DNA of 64,000 nt from CAVZCK01 sp963773735 (GCA_963773735.1 CAVZCK010000023.1:8762-72761), one strand, 5' to 3'. Positions 43,709-53,745 are shown, counted from the first letter of the stretch. Notes: a model not told the origin generated them from the letters alone. Program-made: numbers and translations.

Positions 43709-45220
43709 TTGGACGCGTTCTTTTCCTTGATGCACGGCTTCGAGGTGCTGCTGACGCCCATGAATGTGGGCTACATGGTAGTCGGCATCCTGTTCGGCGT
43801 GCTACTCGGCTTCCTGCCCGGCGTCGGCGGCGCCAACGGCATCGCCATTCTGCTGCCGCTCACCTTCTCGATGCAGCATACCACCGCCATCATCATGCTG
43901 GCGGCGATCTATTGGGGGGCGCTGTTCGGCGGCTGCATCAGCGCCATCCTGTTCAACATACCGGGCGAACCATGGTCGGTGGCCACCACATTCGACGGTC
44001 ATCCGCTAGCCAAGCAAGGCCGCGCCGCTGAAGCAATCACCGCTTCGATGTCGTCGTCCTTCATCGGCGCCTTCTTTGCGACGGTCATGCTCACCTTCAT
44101 GGCGCCGATTGTTGCCGGTTTCGCTCTCGATTTCGGTCCGCCCGAATATTTCTCGGTCTATCTGTTGACCTTCTGCAGCTTCGTCGGCATGGGCCGGCAG
44201 TCGCCGTTCAAGGTAATCTCCAGCATGATGCTCGGTTTCGCCTTCGCTTGTGTTGGCACCGACGAGGTCACCGGCGGTTTGCGGCTGACCTTCGGCACCG
44301 AGACGCTGCTCACCGGCTTCCACTTCCTGATCGCGGTCATCGGCCTGTTCGGCATCGGCGAGATTCTGGTGACGATCGAAAAGGGGCTGCAATTTGAGGG
44401 CCGCAGTGCCAAGATCAGCCCATTCGTGGTGTGGCAGACCTGGAAGAAGCTGCCGAAATTCTGGGCGACGATCATTCGCGGCACCGCGGTCGGCATCTGG
44501 CTCGGCGTCACCCCCGGCGGCGCCACCCCGGCCTCGTTCATGAGCTACGGCTTGGCCAAGCGCTTCTCCAAGAACGGCCCCAAGTTCGGCTCCGGCGAGC
44601 TGGAAGGTGTGGTGGCGCCGGAAACCGCAGCGCATGCCGCTGGCACCAGCGCTCTCCTGCCGATGCTTACCCTCGGCATCCCTGGCTCGCCGACCGCCGC
44701 GGTGCTACTCGGCGGCCTCTTGATCTGGGGCCTGCAGCCGGGACCGCTGTTGTTCGTTGAGCAAAAGGACTTTGTTTGGGGCCTGATCGCGTCGATCTAT
44801 CTAGGCAACCTGGTGGGTTTGGCGGTGGTGCTGTCGACAGTGCCGCTGTGGGCGTCGATCATGCGCATCCCGTTTTCGATCATCGCCCCCATCATCATCG
44901 TGGTCTGCGCCATCGGTTCCTACACGCTGTCGAACGCGCCGGCCGACCTCATCTTCATGGTGATGTTCGGCGTCATCGGCTACCTGTTCAAGAAGCTCGA
45001 CTATCCGCTGGCGCCGATGGTGCTGGCGATCGTGCTGGGCGGCCGCGCCGAGAGTTCGTTCCGCCAGGCGATGATCGGCTCGCAAGGCGATATCTCCGTG
45101 TTCTGGTCGAATGGGCTGGTCGGCAGCATAACCGCCTTGAGCATGCTCATGCTGTTTTGGCCGTTGATCGCGCTGGGCCTGAGCGCCATCAAGCAGAAGC
45201 TGCAACAGCAGCCAGCCTAA
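43709..45220 (+). CDS. tctA: Tripartite tricarboxylate transporter large permease
   Basis: About 503 residues. TTG 43709 (MDAFFSLMHGFEVLLTPMNV) with GAGGGAGG just upstream is the likely start; GTG 43694 is the longer alternative. About twelve helices with the TctA landmarks GVLLGFLPGVGGANGIAILL, ALFGGCISAILFNIPGEPWS, LGVTPGGATPASFMSYGLAK, and LLPMLTLGIPGSPTAAVLLG, and the end LDYPLAPMVLAIVLGGRAES. Intact, unlike the tctA remnant at 16.4 kb. The GntR gene begins 235 bases further on. Confidence 0.92.
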   Translation: MDAFFSLMHGFEVLLTPMNVGYMVVGILFGVLLGFLPGVGGANGIAILLPLTFSMQHTTAIIMLAAIYWGALFGGCISAILFNIPGEPWSVATTFDGHPLAKQGRAAEAITASMSSSFIGAFFATVMLTFMAPIVAGFALDFGPPEYFSVYLLTFCSFVGMGRQSPFKVISSMMLGFAFACVGTDEVTGGLRLTFGTETLLTGFHFLIAVIGLFGIGEILVTIEKGLQFEGRSAKISPFVVWQTWKKLPKFWATIIRGTAVGIWLGVTPGGATPASFMSYGLAKRFSKNGPKFGSGELEGVVAPETAAHAAGTSALLPMLTLGIPGSPTAAVLLGGLLIWGLQPGPLLFVEQKDFVWGLIASIYLGNLVGLAVVLSTVPLWASIMRIPFSIIAPIIIVVCAIGSYTLSNAPADLIFMVMFGVIGYLFKKLDYPLAPMVLAIVLGGRAESSFRQAMIGSQGDISVFWSNGLVGSITALSMLMLFWPLIALGLSAIKQKLQQQPA

Positions 45221-45363
45221 GAGAGCCGGTCGAATGCTTGGCGCCGTGATCGAGGAGAAAAGAGCTGCCGCCGCCGCGGGTCGCTGCGGTGTTTCGCGTC
45301 CGTCTTTTTGTGCGGCGATCGGATTCATCAACGGGACGAACCCTTGCAGCCTTGCCGTGGCGT

Positions 45364-45383
45364 GTGGTATACCATTATACCAC
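45364..45383. promoter_or_regulatory. GntR operator candidate, palindromic
   Basis: GTGGTATA-CCAT-TATACCAC is an exact inverted repeat with 8-base arms and contains the perfect 10-base palindrome TGGTATACCA. It is 72 bases upstream of the gntR start. FadR-subfamily GntR regulators bind TGGTnnnACCA-type sites, so autoregulation is likely. Degenerate copies lie before tctC and the mtkA-like gene, and GGGTATACAG lies just before oxc (46171-46180). Confidence 0.65.
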
Positions 45384-45454
45384 GGGGACGCGCTCCTCGG
45401 ACCGTTCCCAGCAGGCTCAAGGGACATCGCGGCGCATAGGACCTGAGGCAGTCG

Positions 45455-46141
45455 ATGGCCAACCTTCAGCTCAGCATCAAGCCGATCGCGGAAGGCTTCA
45501 GCCTCAAGTCCAAGATCTATGAGGCGCTGAAGACCGCGATCATGAACATGAATATCTATGCGCCCGACGCGGAGCTGCGCCTCGACGAGCGCGATCTTTC
45601 GGCGCGCTTCGGGGTCAGCCGCACCCCACTGCGCGAGGCGCTTGCGCAGTTGGAGTCCGAGGGGCTCGTGCGCATCGTCATGCGCCGCGGCATCTATATC
45701 AACCGCAAGACCAAGACCGAAATCCTCGATATGATCACCGTCTGGGCCGCGCTCGAAAGCATGGCGGCGCGGCTCGCCACGAAAGAGGCGACCGACGAGG
45801 AGCTGGCCAGCCTGCACGGCCTGGTCGACGTCTTCAACGTCGACGAAGTCGCCCAGCGCACGGGCGAATATTCAGACGCCAATATCCGCTTTCATCAGGC
45901 CATCATCGGTTTCAGCGGCTGCCCGTTGATCGCCGAGATCACCAACGGCCTGTTCTTCCACGTCCGCGCCATCCGGCAGCGCACCATCTTCGAGAATGAG
46001 CGCGTGAAGCGCTCGATCGTTGACCACAAGGAAATCGTAGCGGCTCTTGAGGCCCGCGACACGGAAAGGGCGGAGCGTCTCGTGCGCGAACATACGCTGA
46101 AGCTGCGCGATCATGTCGAACGCTACGTGAATCTCGACTGA
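45455..46141 (+). CDS. GntR-family (FadR-like) transcriptional regulator
   Basis: 228 residues. Winged helix at about 15-85 (IYEALKTAIMNMNIYAPDAE, LDERDLSARFGVSRTPLREA, LAQLESEGLVRIVMRRGIYI). The C-terminal FCD effector domain (about 95-215) has metal-site His residues in YSDANIRFHQAIIGFSGCPL, VDHKEIVAALEARDTERAER, and VREHTLKLRDHVERY. It lies between the transporter operon and oxc. Oxalyl- or formyl-CoA-related acids are plausible effectors. The palindrome upstream of the gene fits this subfamily. Confidence 0.9.
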   Translation: MANLQLSIKPIAEGFSLKSKIYEALKTAIMNMNIYAPDAELRLDERDLSARFGVSRTPLREALAQLESEGLVRIVMRRGIYINRKTKTEILDMITVWAALESMAARLATKEATDEELASLHGLVDVFNVDEVAQRTGEYSDANIRFHQAIIGFSGCPLIAEITNGLFFHVRAIRQRTIFENERVKRSIVDHKEIVAALEARDTERAERLVREHTLKLRDHVERYVNLD

Positions 46142-46191
46142 CTTCAGCCAAAGCCGATCAAGCACAATAAGGGTATACAGGGGAGGATCGA

Positions 46192-47940
46192 ATGTCGACT
46201 GCAACGGCAGTAGCCACGACGAGCACCGCTGACGAAGCCGACGCACAGCACGCGCTGACGGACGGCTTTCACCTTGTCATCGATGCGCTCAAGCTCAACG
46301 ACATCAACACGATCTACGGTGTGCCTGGCATCCCGATCACGGATTTGGGGCGCTTCGCCCAGGCTGCAGGTATGCGCGTCATCTCGTTCCGGCACGAACA
46401 GCACGCAGGCAATGCGGCTGCTATCGCCGGCTTCCTGACGCAGAAGCCCGGCATTTGCCTGACGGTGTCGGCTCCTGGCTTCCTCAACGGCCTCACCGCG
46501 CTCGCCAATGCCACGACCAACTGCTTTCCGATGATCATGATCAGCGGCTCGTCCGAGCGCGAGGTCGTCGACCTTCAGCAGGGCGACTACGAGGAGATGG
46601 ACCAGCTTGCCATCGCCAAGCCGCTCTGCAAGGCGGCCTTCCGCGTGCTGCATGCCGAGGACATCGGCGTCGGCGTGGCGCGCGCCATTCGCGCGGCCTG
46701 CTCCGGTCGTCCGGGTGGCGTCTATCTTGACCTGCCGGCTAAACTTCTCGGCCAGGCGATCGACGCGGAGAAGGGCGCCAAGTCGCTCGTCAAGGTCATC
46801 GACCCGGCGCCTCGCCAGATTCCTTCGCCGGAGTCGGTTGGGCGAGCGCTCAAGGTGCTGAAGGGCGCCAAGCGGCCGCTGATCATCCTCGGCAAGGGCG
46901 CCGCCTATGCGCAGGCCGACGCCGATATCCGCGCCTTCATCGAGAAGACCGGCATCCCCTATCTGCCGATGAGCATGGCCAAGGGGCTCCTGCCCGACAC
47001 GCATCCGCAGTCCGCGGGCGCGGCGCGCTCGATGGTGCTGAAGGAAGCCGATGTGGTGATGCTGATCGGCGCCCGGCTGAACTGGCTCTTGTCGCATGGC
47101 AAGGGCAAGAGCTGGGGCGCTCCGGGCACACAGAAATTCATCCAGATCGATATCGAGCCGAAGGAGATGGACTCGAATGTGGAGATCACCGCGCCCGTGG
47201 TCGGCGACATTGGCTCCTGCGTCGCCGCGCTGCTTAAGGGCATCGGCGGCGACTGGCAAGCTCCACCCGCTGAATGGACCGGCGCGATTAGGGAAAAGGT
47301 GGAGGCCAACGTCGCCAAGATGGCGCCGAAGCTGATGAAGAACACGGCGCCGATGGACTTCCACAGCGCGCTCGGCGCATTGCGGACCATCATCAAGCAG
47401 CGGCCGGACGCCATCCTTGTCAACGAAGGCGCCAACACGCTCGATTTCGCGCGCAGCATCATCGACATGTACGAGCCGCGCAAGCGCCTCGACGTCGGCA
47501 CCTGGGGCGTCATGGGCATCGGCATGGGCTTCGCCGTCGGAGCCGCAATCGAGACGGGCAAGCCCGTGCTCGCCGTTGTCGGTGACAGCGCCTTCGGCTT
47601 CTCCGGCATGGAGGTCGAAACCATCTGCCGGTACAAGTTGCCGGTCTGCGTGGTCGTCTTCAACAATAACGGTATCTATCGCGGGACCGATGTCGATCCC
47701 ACGGGCAATGACCCCGGCACGACCGTCTTCGTCAAAGACTCCCGCTACGAAAAGATGATGGAAGCGTTCGGCGGGGTTGGCGTCTACGCGACAACCCCGG
47801 ACGAACTGAGCCGCGCCGTAAACGAGGCGATGGATTCGGGTAAGCCGACCCTGGTCAACGCAGTCATTGACGAAAAGGCCGGCACCGAGAGCGGCCGCAT
47901 TGGAAATCTCAACCCGCAAAGCGTGGTTGCTAAGAAGTAG
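46192..47940 (+). CDS. oxc: Oxalyl-CoA decarboxylase
   Basis: 582 residues. It converts oxalyl-CoA to formyl-CoA and CO2 with thiamine diphosphate. The PYR domain shows INTIYGVPGIPITDLGRFAQ, ISFRHEQHAGNAAAIAGFLT with the activating Glu, and SAPGFLNGLTALANATTNCF. The central domain follows, and the PP domain shows TWGVMGIGMGFAVGAAIETG, and the ThDP site VVGDSAFGFSGMEVETICRY with VVFNNNGIYRG. The family-specific stretch MISGSSEREVVDLQQGDYEE separates it from acetolactate synthases. A GGGGAGG ribosome site precedes ATG 46192. Next gene: frc. Confidence 0.95.
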   Translation: MSTATAVATTSTADEADAQHALTDGFHLVIDALKLNDINTIYGVPGIPITDLGRFAQAAGMRVISFRHEQHAGNAAAIAGFLTQKPGICLTVSAPGFLNGLTALANATTNCFPMIMISGSSEREVVDLQQGDYEEMDQLAIAKPLCKAAFRVLHAEDIGVGVARAIRAACSGRPGGVYLDLPAKLLGQAIDAEKGAKSLVKVIDPAPRQIPSPESVGRALKVLKGAKRPLIILGKGAAYAQADADIRAFIEKTGIPYLPMSMAKGLLPDTHPQSAGAARSMVLKEADVVMLIGARLNWLLSHGKGKSWGAPGTQKFIQIDIEPKEMDSNVEITAPVVGDIGSCVAALLKGIGGDWQAPPAEWTGAIREKVEANVAKMAPKLMKNTAPMDFHSALGALRTIIKQRPDAILVNEGANTLDFARSIIDMYEPRKRLDVGTWGVMGIGMGFAVGAAIETGKPVLAVVGDSAFGFSGMEVETICRYKLPVCVVVFNNNGIYRGTDVDPTGNDPGTTVFVKDSRYEKMMEAFGGVGVYATTPDELSRAVNEAMDSGKPTLVNAVIDEKAGTESGRIGNLNPQSVVAKK

Positions 47941-47983
47941 TCTGGCTCTGCCCGAGCCAACTCCTCAACAACGGGAGGACGCA

Positions 47984-49258
47984 ATGAAAGCCCTGGAAGG
48001 CGTCAAAATTCTCGATTTCACCCATGTACAGTCCGGACCGACCTGTACCCAGTTGCTTGCCTGGTTCGGTGCCGATGTGATCAAGGTCGAGCGGCCTGGC
48101 GTCGGCGACATTACGCGTGGCCAGCTTCAGGACATTCCGAAAGTGGACAGCCTCTATTTCACAATGCTGAACCACAATAAGCGCTCGATCACCATCGACA
48201 GCAAGAACAAGAAGGGGATGGAGATTCTCGAGCGCCTTGTGAAGACCTGCGACGTGTTGGTGGAGAATTTCGCCCCTGGCGCGCTTGACCGCATGGGCTT
48301 GACCTGGGAGCGCATCCAGGAGCTCAATCCGGGCATGATCTATGCATCGATCAAGGGTTTTGGCCCCGGCCCTTACGAAGAATGCAAGGTCTATGAGAAC
48401 GTCGCGCAATGCACCGGCGGCTCGGCTTCGACGACCGGCTTCCCTGACCAAGTCCCGCTCGTCACCGGCTCCCAAATCGGCGACTCGGGCACCGGCCTGC
48501 ATCTGGCGCTCGGCATCGTCACCGCGCTCTACCATCGCACCCACTCGGGCAAAGGCCAGCGCGTCACCTGCGCCATGCAGGACGGCGTACTCAATCTCTG
48601 CCGGGTTAAGCTGCGCGATCAGCAGCGCCTCGCTCACGGGCCGCTCACGGAATATAGTCAATTTGGCGAAGGCGTTCCCTTCGGCGATGCCGTTCCGCGC
48701 GCAGGCAATGATAGCGGCGGCGGCCAGCCGGGCCGCATCCTGAAATGCAAAGGCTGGGAGACCGACCCTAACGCTTATATTTATTTCATCACCCAAGCGC
48801 CGGTATGGGAGAAGATCTGCGACGTCATTGGCGAGCCCGATTGGAAGACGCATTCCGACTATGCGACGCCCAAGGCCCGCCTGCCGCGCCTCAACGAGAT
48901 CTTCGCTCGCATTGAGCAGTGGACCATGACCAAGACCAAATTCGAGGCGATGGAGATCCTGAACAAATATGACGTTCCCTGCGGCCCGATCCTGTCGATG
49001 AAGGAGCTGGCCGAGGACGCGTCGCTCCGCGCGACCGGCACCGTGGTGGAAGTCGATCATCCGACGCGCGGCAAATATCTCTCGGTCGGCAACCCGGTCA
49101 AGCTATCGGCGAGCCCGGCCGAGGTAAAGCGCTCGCCGCTGCTCGGCGAACATACAGAAGAGATTTTAAGCCAGGTGCTCGGCTATACGAGCGACGAGAT
49201 TGCTGCACTGAACGCCTCCGGCGCCACGCAGCCTGCACAGAAGACGGCAGCGGAATAG
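47984..49258 (+). CDS. frc: Formyl-CoA:oxalate CoA-transferase
   Basis: 424 residues from ATG 47984 (GGGAGG upstream). Class III CoA-transferase that moves CoA from formyl-CoA to oxalate. Motifs: VKILDFTHVQSGPTCTQLLA, WFGADVIKVERPGVGD, catalytic Asp in GSQIGDSGTGLHLALGIVTA, and the Gly-rich lid region NDSGGGQPGRILKCKGWETD, which is characteristic of Frc. C-terminal PCGPILSMKELAEDASLRAT. Forms a unit with oxc (43 bases apart), so the two complete the oxalate-to-formate cycle. Confidence 0.95.
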   Translation: MKALEGVKILDFTHVQSGPTCTQLLAWFGADVIKVERPGVGDITRGQLQDIPKVDSLYFTMLNHNKRSITIDSKNKKGMEILERLVKTCDVLVENFAPGALDRMGLTWERIQELNPGMIYASIKGFGPGPYEECKVYENVAQCTGGSASTTGFPDQVPLVTGSQIGDSGTGLHLALGIVTALYHRTHSGKGQRVTCAMQDGVLNLCRVKLRDQQRLAHGPLTEYSQFGEGVPFGDAVPRAGNDSGGGQPGRILKCKGWETDPNAYIYFITQAPVWEKICDVIGEPDWKTHSDYATPKARLPRLNEIFARIEQWTMTKTKFEAMEILNKYDVPCGPILSMKELAEDASLRATGTVVEVDHPTRGKYLSVGNPVKLSASPAEVKRSPLLGEHTEEILSQVLGYTSDEIAALNASGATQPAQKTAAE

Positions 49259-49371
49259 CTGCTGCCGTATCGGGAACCTACACAAGGCCTCGCCAAGCAA
49301 GCAGGCCTATTCAATCGCAATACTCAGCGTAAGATTACGCACCGCAACCGGCGTGGCATAGGGAGGAATAG

Positions 49372-51502
49372 ATGAGCGACAAGGCAGCCGTCCGCAGTGT
49401 GCTCGATGCAGTCAAAGCGTCTGGAAGAACGGCTCTGACGGCGCCTGAAGCGAAACTCGTTTGTGATGCCTATCAGATCCCGGTGCCGAAAGAGGCGCTG
49501 GCGAAGTCTGCCGATGAGGCGGCCAATCTCGCTTCCGGTATGGGCTTCCCTGTCGTCATGAAGATCGTCTCGCCGGACATCCTGCATAAGACCGAGGCCG
49601 GCGGCGTCGTGGTCGGTGTCGACTCGGCCGACAAGGCACGCGCGACGTTCCAGACCATCGTCGACAATGCGAAACGCTACAAGGCGGACGCGCGCGTCGA
49701 GGGCATCCAGATCCAGCAGATGCTGCCCTCCGGCGCGACGGAAGTCATCGTCGGCTCGATCAGCGACCCCTCTTTCGGCAAGCTCGTCGCCTTCGGCCTT
49801 GGCGGCATTCTGGTCGAGGTGCTGAAGGACATCACCTTCCACCTTGCCCCGGCCAGCAAGGCCGACGCAGAAACGATGCTCGACAGCCTGAAGGCGTCGG
49901 AGGTTCTCAAGGGCATTCGCGGGCAGCCGGCGGTCGACCGGGCCGCGCTTGCCGGCATCATCGTCAAGGTCTCCGAGTTGGTGACGGATTTCCCCGAAAT
50001 CGCCGAAGTCGACCTTAACCCTGTCTTCGCCACCGCGAACGGGGCGACAGCGGTCGATGCGCGCATCATCTGCGACTGGGAGGCCAAGCAGCCGCGCTAT
50101 CGTCCGAGCCAGGACGAAATCCTCGCGGCGATGAATCGCATCTTCCACCCGAAGGCTGTCGCTGTGATCGGCGCCTCCGCCGAGACCGGCAAGATCGGCA
50201 ACTCGGTGATGAAGAACCTCATCAATGGCGGCTATAAGGGCACCATCGTTCCGGTGCATCCGAAGAATCCCGAGATCCTTGGCATCCAGGCTTACAAGTC
50301 CGTGCTCGACTATCCGGGCGAGATCGATGTCGCAGTGTTCTGCGTGCCGGCCCATCTCTGCGTCGCCGCCATGGACGTCGTCGGCCAGAAGAAGATTCCC
50401 GGCGCGGTGATGATCCCGTCGGGCTTCGCCGAGACCAATAATCAGGCGCTTGCAGGACGAGCTTGTCGCCATGGCGCGCAAGCACAATGTGCGGGTCATG
50501 GGGCCGAACATCTACGGCTTCTACTACACGCCGGAAAATCTCTGCGCGACCTTCTGCACCGCCTTCGACGTCAAGGGCAAGGCCGCGCTCTCGTCGCAAT
50601 CCGGCGGCGTCGGCATGTCGATTATCGGCTTCGCCCGCTCGACCAAGATGGGCGTCTCCGCCATCGTCGGCCTCGGCAACAAATCCGACCTCGACGAGGA
50701 CGATCTTCTCACCTTCTTCGAGCAGGACCCGAACACTCAGCTCATCGCCATGCATTGCGAGGACCTGAAGGACGGCCGCGCCTTCGCCGAAGTGGCGAGC
50801 CGTGTCTCGAAGAAGAAGCCGGTCGTCATGCTGAAGGCGGGGCGCACCTCCTACGGCTCGAAGGCAGCCGCCAGCCATACAGGCGCGCTCGCGGGCAACG
50901 ACAAGATTTATGACGACGTGTTGCGCCAGTCGGGCGTCATCCGCGCGCCGTCCCTGCGCTCGATGCTCGAATTTGCGCGCGGTCTGCAGGTGCTGCCGAC
51001 GCCGAAGGGCGAGAATGTCATCATCATTACCGGCGCGGGCGGCTCGGGCGTGCTCCTCTCCGACGCCTGCTTCGATAACGGCCTCACCCTGATGAAGATG
51101 CCGGAGGACCTCGACGCGGCCTTCCGCAAATTCATCCCGCCCTTCGGCGCAGCCGGCAATCCGGTCGACATCACCGGCGGCGAGCCGCCGATCACCTATC
51201 AGAACACGGTGCGCCTCGGCCTCAATGACGACCGCATCCACGCGCTGATCCTCGGCTATTGGCACACCATCGTGACGCCGCCGCTCGTCTTTGCCGACAA
51301 GATGATCGAGGTGGTGACCGAAGCCCGCGCCAAGGGCATCGACAAGCCCATCGTGGCCTCGCTCGTGGGCGACGTCGAGGTCGAGCAGGCTTGCGAGAAG
51401 CTCTACGACCACGGCGTCGTCGCCTATCCCTATACGACCGAGACGCCGGTCGAGGTGCTCGGCGCCAAATACAAATGGGCGCGGGCGGCAGGGCTGTTAT
51501 AG
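49372..51502 (+). CDS. ADP-forming acyl-CoA synthetase (acetate/oxalate-CoA-ligase family), one frameshift
   Basis: About 709 residues after bridging one indel. Order: ATP-grasp (about 15-235: FPVVMKIVSPDILHKTEAGG, FGKLVAFGLGGILVEVLKDI, EVDLNPVFATANGATAVDAR), CoA-binding (250-385: HPKAVAVIGASAETGKIGNS, AVFCVPAHLCVAAMDVVGQK), then ligase domains after the shift (MGPNIYGFYYTPENL, LSSQSGGVGMSIIGFARSTK, and the phosphohistidine region AASHTGALAGND). The frame moves near 50454 (cgcttgcag, one T too many). Genes of this type sit in oxalate operons of several alphaproteobacteria; direct activation of oxalate or recapture of formate are both possible. Confidence 0.82.
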
Positions 51503-51776
51503 GCAGCTTGCGGCGAGGGTGCAGGGAGCGGCTTGGCGGCGGCCCGCCCCTTCCGCCGCGGTGAGGACCGCATCTTCGCATCGGCTCGACCTCTCCCCAA
51601 CGCAGCCCAAATAAATATTGTCCGCCGGCTGGCGTTGCAGCGCTCCTCGATGCAATCTGAAGGCCACAATGATACAATAATTGGTAGGCCAGCGGCTGCC
51701 GTCGCGCTAGCATCAGGCCCGCCGTGGCAAGACCGGCTCACAAAGACAAGCATAGGCGATCGGGAGGATAGGCTCA

Positions 51777-52588
51777 ATGACGCAGTGGATTCGTTTCCAA
51801 CATGACAGTCGCATCCGCTTTGGCACGCTCGATGGCGGCACCATCGAGGTCTATGACGGCGACCTGTTTGACAAGCCCGCGCCTTCGGCTGAGAAGCTCG
51901 ATCTCGCTTCGGTAAAAGTCCTCACGCCGTGCGTTCCCGGCAAGATGATCTGCCTCTGGAACAATTTTGCTGCCAACGCCAAAAAGCAGAACCTTTCGAA
52001 GCCGCCGGAGCCGCTCTGGTTCCTGAAAGCCTCGAACGCATTCCTCGCTCCAGGTGAGGCGATCAAGCGGCCACCATCCTATACCGGCAAGATCGTCTAT
52101 GAGGGCGAGCTCGGCATCGTCATCGGCAAAGAGTGCAGCAATGTCTCCGAGGAGGAGGCGGCCGACTGCATCTTCGGCTACACCTGCGTCAACGATGTCA
52201 CCGCGATCGATCTCCTGAACAAGGACCCGACCTTCGCGCAATGGGTGCGCGATCCAAGAGCTTCGACACATTCGGCGCCTTCGGCCCGGTCATCGCCACC
52301 GGCCTCGATCCGATGACGCTCAGTGTACGTACGGTCCTGAACGGCGCCGAGCGGCAGAACTATCCGGTGAGCGATATGTTTTATCCGCCGGTCAAGCTGG
52401 TCAGCCTGTTGTCCAAGGACGTGACGCTGATGCCGGGCGACGTCATCGCCTGCGGAACGTCGGTTGGCGTCGGCGTCATGAAAGACGCCGAGAACATTGT
52501 CGAGATTTCCATCGACGGCATCGGCACGCTGTCGAACCCCTTCAATCAGGTGCTGCCGAGCGAGTTCCTGCTCGGCGAACCCAAGCCG
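51777..52588 (+). CDS. Fumarylacetoacetate-hydrolase-family protein (one frameshift)
   Basis: About 270 residues. MTQWIRFQHDSRIRFGTLDG begins the FAH N-terminal beta domain; the catalytic domain shows CLWNNFAANAKKQNLSKPPE, YEGELGIVIGKECSNVSEEE with the Glu metal ligands, and FGYTCVNDVTAIDLLNKD with the Asp. The frame moves near 52253; then SKSFDTFGAFGPVIATGLDP, ACGTSVGVGVMKDAENIVEI, and ISIDGIGTLSNPF complete the fold. No stop separates it from the ketopantoate-reductase-like sequence, which follows in the same frame. The family hydrolyses or decarboxylates 2-oxo acids; here perhaps an oxalate-related keto acid. Confidence 0.8.
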
Positions 52589-53604
52589 ATCCGAATTTGC
52601 GTGGTCGGCGCCGGCGCCATCGGCGGCCTGATGGCGGCGAAGCTGGCTCTTGCCGGCAATGAGGTGACGGTCATCGATGTCGGGTTGCAGCTCGATGCGA
52701 TCAAAAAGAACGGGCTGAAGCTGATCTGGCACGACGGCAAGGAGTTCACCGCCAAGGTGCGCGGCGTCGCCACGGCCGCAGAGGCCGGCCCGCAGGATCT
52801 CATCATCCTCGCGGTCAAGGCGCATCTCCTGGAAAATGTCGTCCGCGATCTCGACGCCATGCTCGGGCCGGATACGGTGATCATGACCGTGCAGAACGGC
52901 CTGCCCTGGTGGTATTTCCAGCATCTGGGCGGCCAGTATGACGGCCATAAGATGCAAAGCCTCGACCCGACCGGCATCCTCAGCCGCAAGGTCGATCCCG
53001 GCCGCATCATCGGCTGCGTCGTCTATCCGGCGGCCTCGGTGCCGGAGCCCGGCGTCATCCGTCATGTCGAGGGCGACCGCTTTCCCGATCGGCGAGCTCG
53101 ACGGCAAGGAGACCGAGCGCGTCAAAAAGGTGCATGACGTCCTCGTCGCCGCCGGCCTGAAGTCGCGCGTGCTCGAGCGACATCCGCTCCGAGATCTGGC
53201 TGAAGGCCTGGGGCAATCTGTCCTTCAACCCCATCAGCGCACTGTCGCACGCGACGCTGGAGGATATCTGCCGCTTCGAGGAAACCCGAAAACTCGCCGG
53301 GGACATGATGCGGGAGGCGCAGATCGTGGCCGAAAAGCTCGGCGTCAAATTCCGCCACACTATCGAGAAGCGCATCCAGGGCGCCGAAGCCGTCGGGCGG
53401 CACAAGACTTCGATGCTGCAGGACGTCGAGGCGGGGCGTGCGCTCGAAACCGAGGCGCTGATCGGCTCGATCCTGGAAATGGCGCGCATCACCAACACGC
53501 CGGCGCCGTCGATCGAGGCGGTCTATGCCTGCGTCAAGCTGCTGAACAAGGTGATGGTGGAGACCGGCAGCGGCGTCCGCGTAACGCAGGCGGCTATGCA
53601 ATAA
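52589..53604 (+). CDS. Ketopantoate-reductase-family protein, possible oxalyl-CoA reductase (two frameshifts)
   Basis: About 338 residues, continuous with the FAH domain. Rossmann motif IRICVVGAGAIGGLMAAKLA, VIDVGLQLDAIKKNGLKLIW, VKAHLLENVVRDLDAMLGPD, MTVQNGLPWWYF and IIGCVVYPAASVPEPGVIRH; after shifts near 53089 (CCC for CC) and 53175 come PIGELDGKETERVKK, then the catalytic Lys region WLKAWGNLSFNPISALSHAT and the C-terminal ANTPAPSIEAVYACVKLLNK-type helix. No ATG lies at the domain start (ATC CGA ATT), so the true start is unclear or the two domains are fused. In Methylobacterium a protein of this family (PanE2) reduces oxalyl-CoA to glyoxylate; the oxc context favours that role. Confidence 0.65.
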
Positions 53605-53745
53605 GCGGCGTCAACCCGGGACGAGATCCCGCGTCTGCGAAAAATCAGCGCGGTGCTGGATCGCTCACGGGAGGACTTCAGAAGGAATAGCGACTCCGCT
53701 TGAGCTGTCTTTGATCTAAGCAGAGTGTTGCAACGGTGCCAACAC

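Noticed and set aside
46144..47919. A 591-codon open frame antisense to oxc
   Set aside because: Its composition (Asp, His, Arg rich) is the mirror of the oxc codons, and oxc is certain from its motifs.
47930..51412. Long open frames antisense to frc and the acyl-CoA synthetase
   Set aside because: Same mirror effect; no recognisable domain and no start signals.
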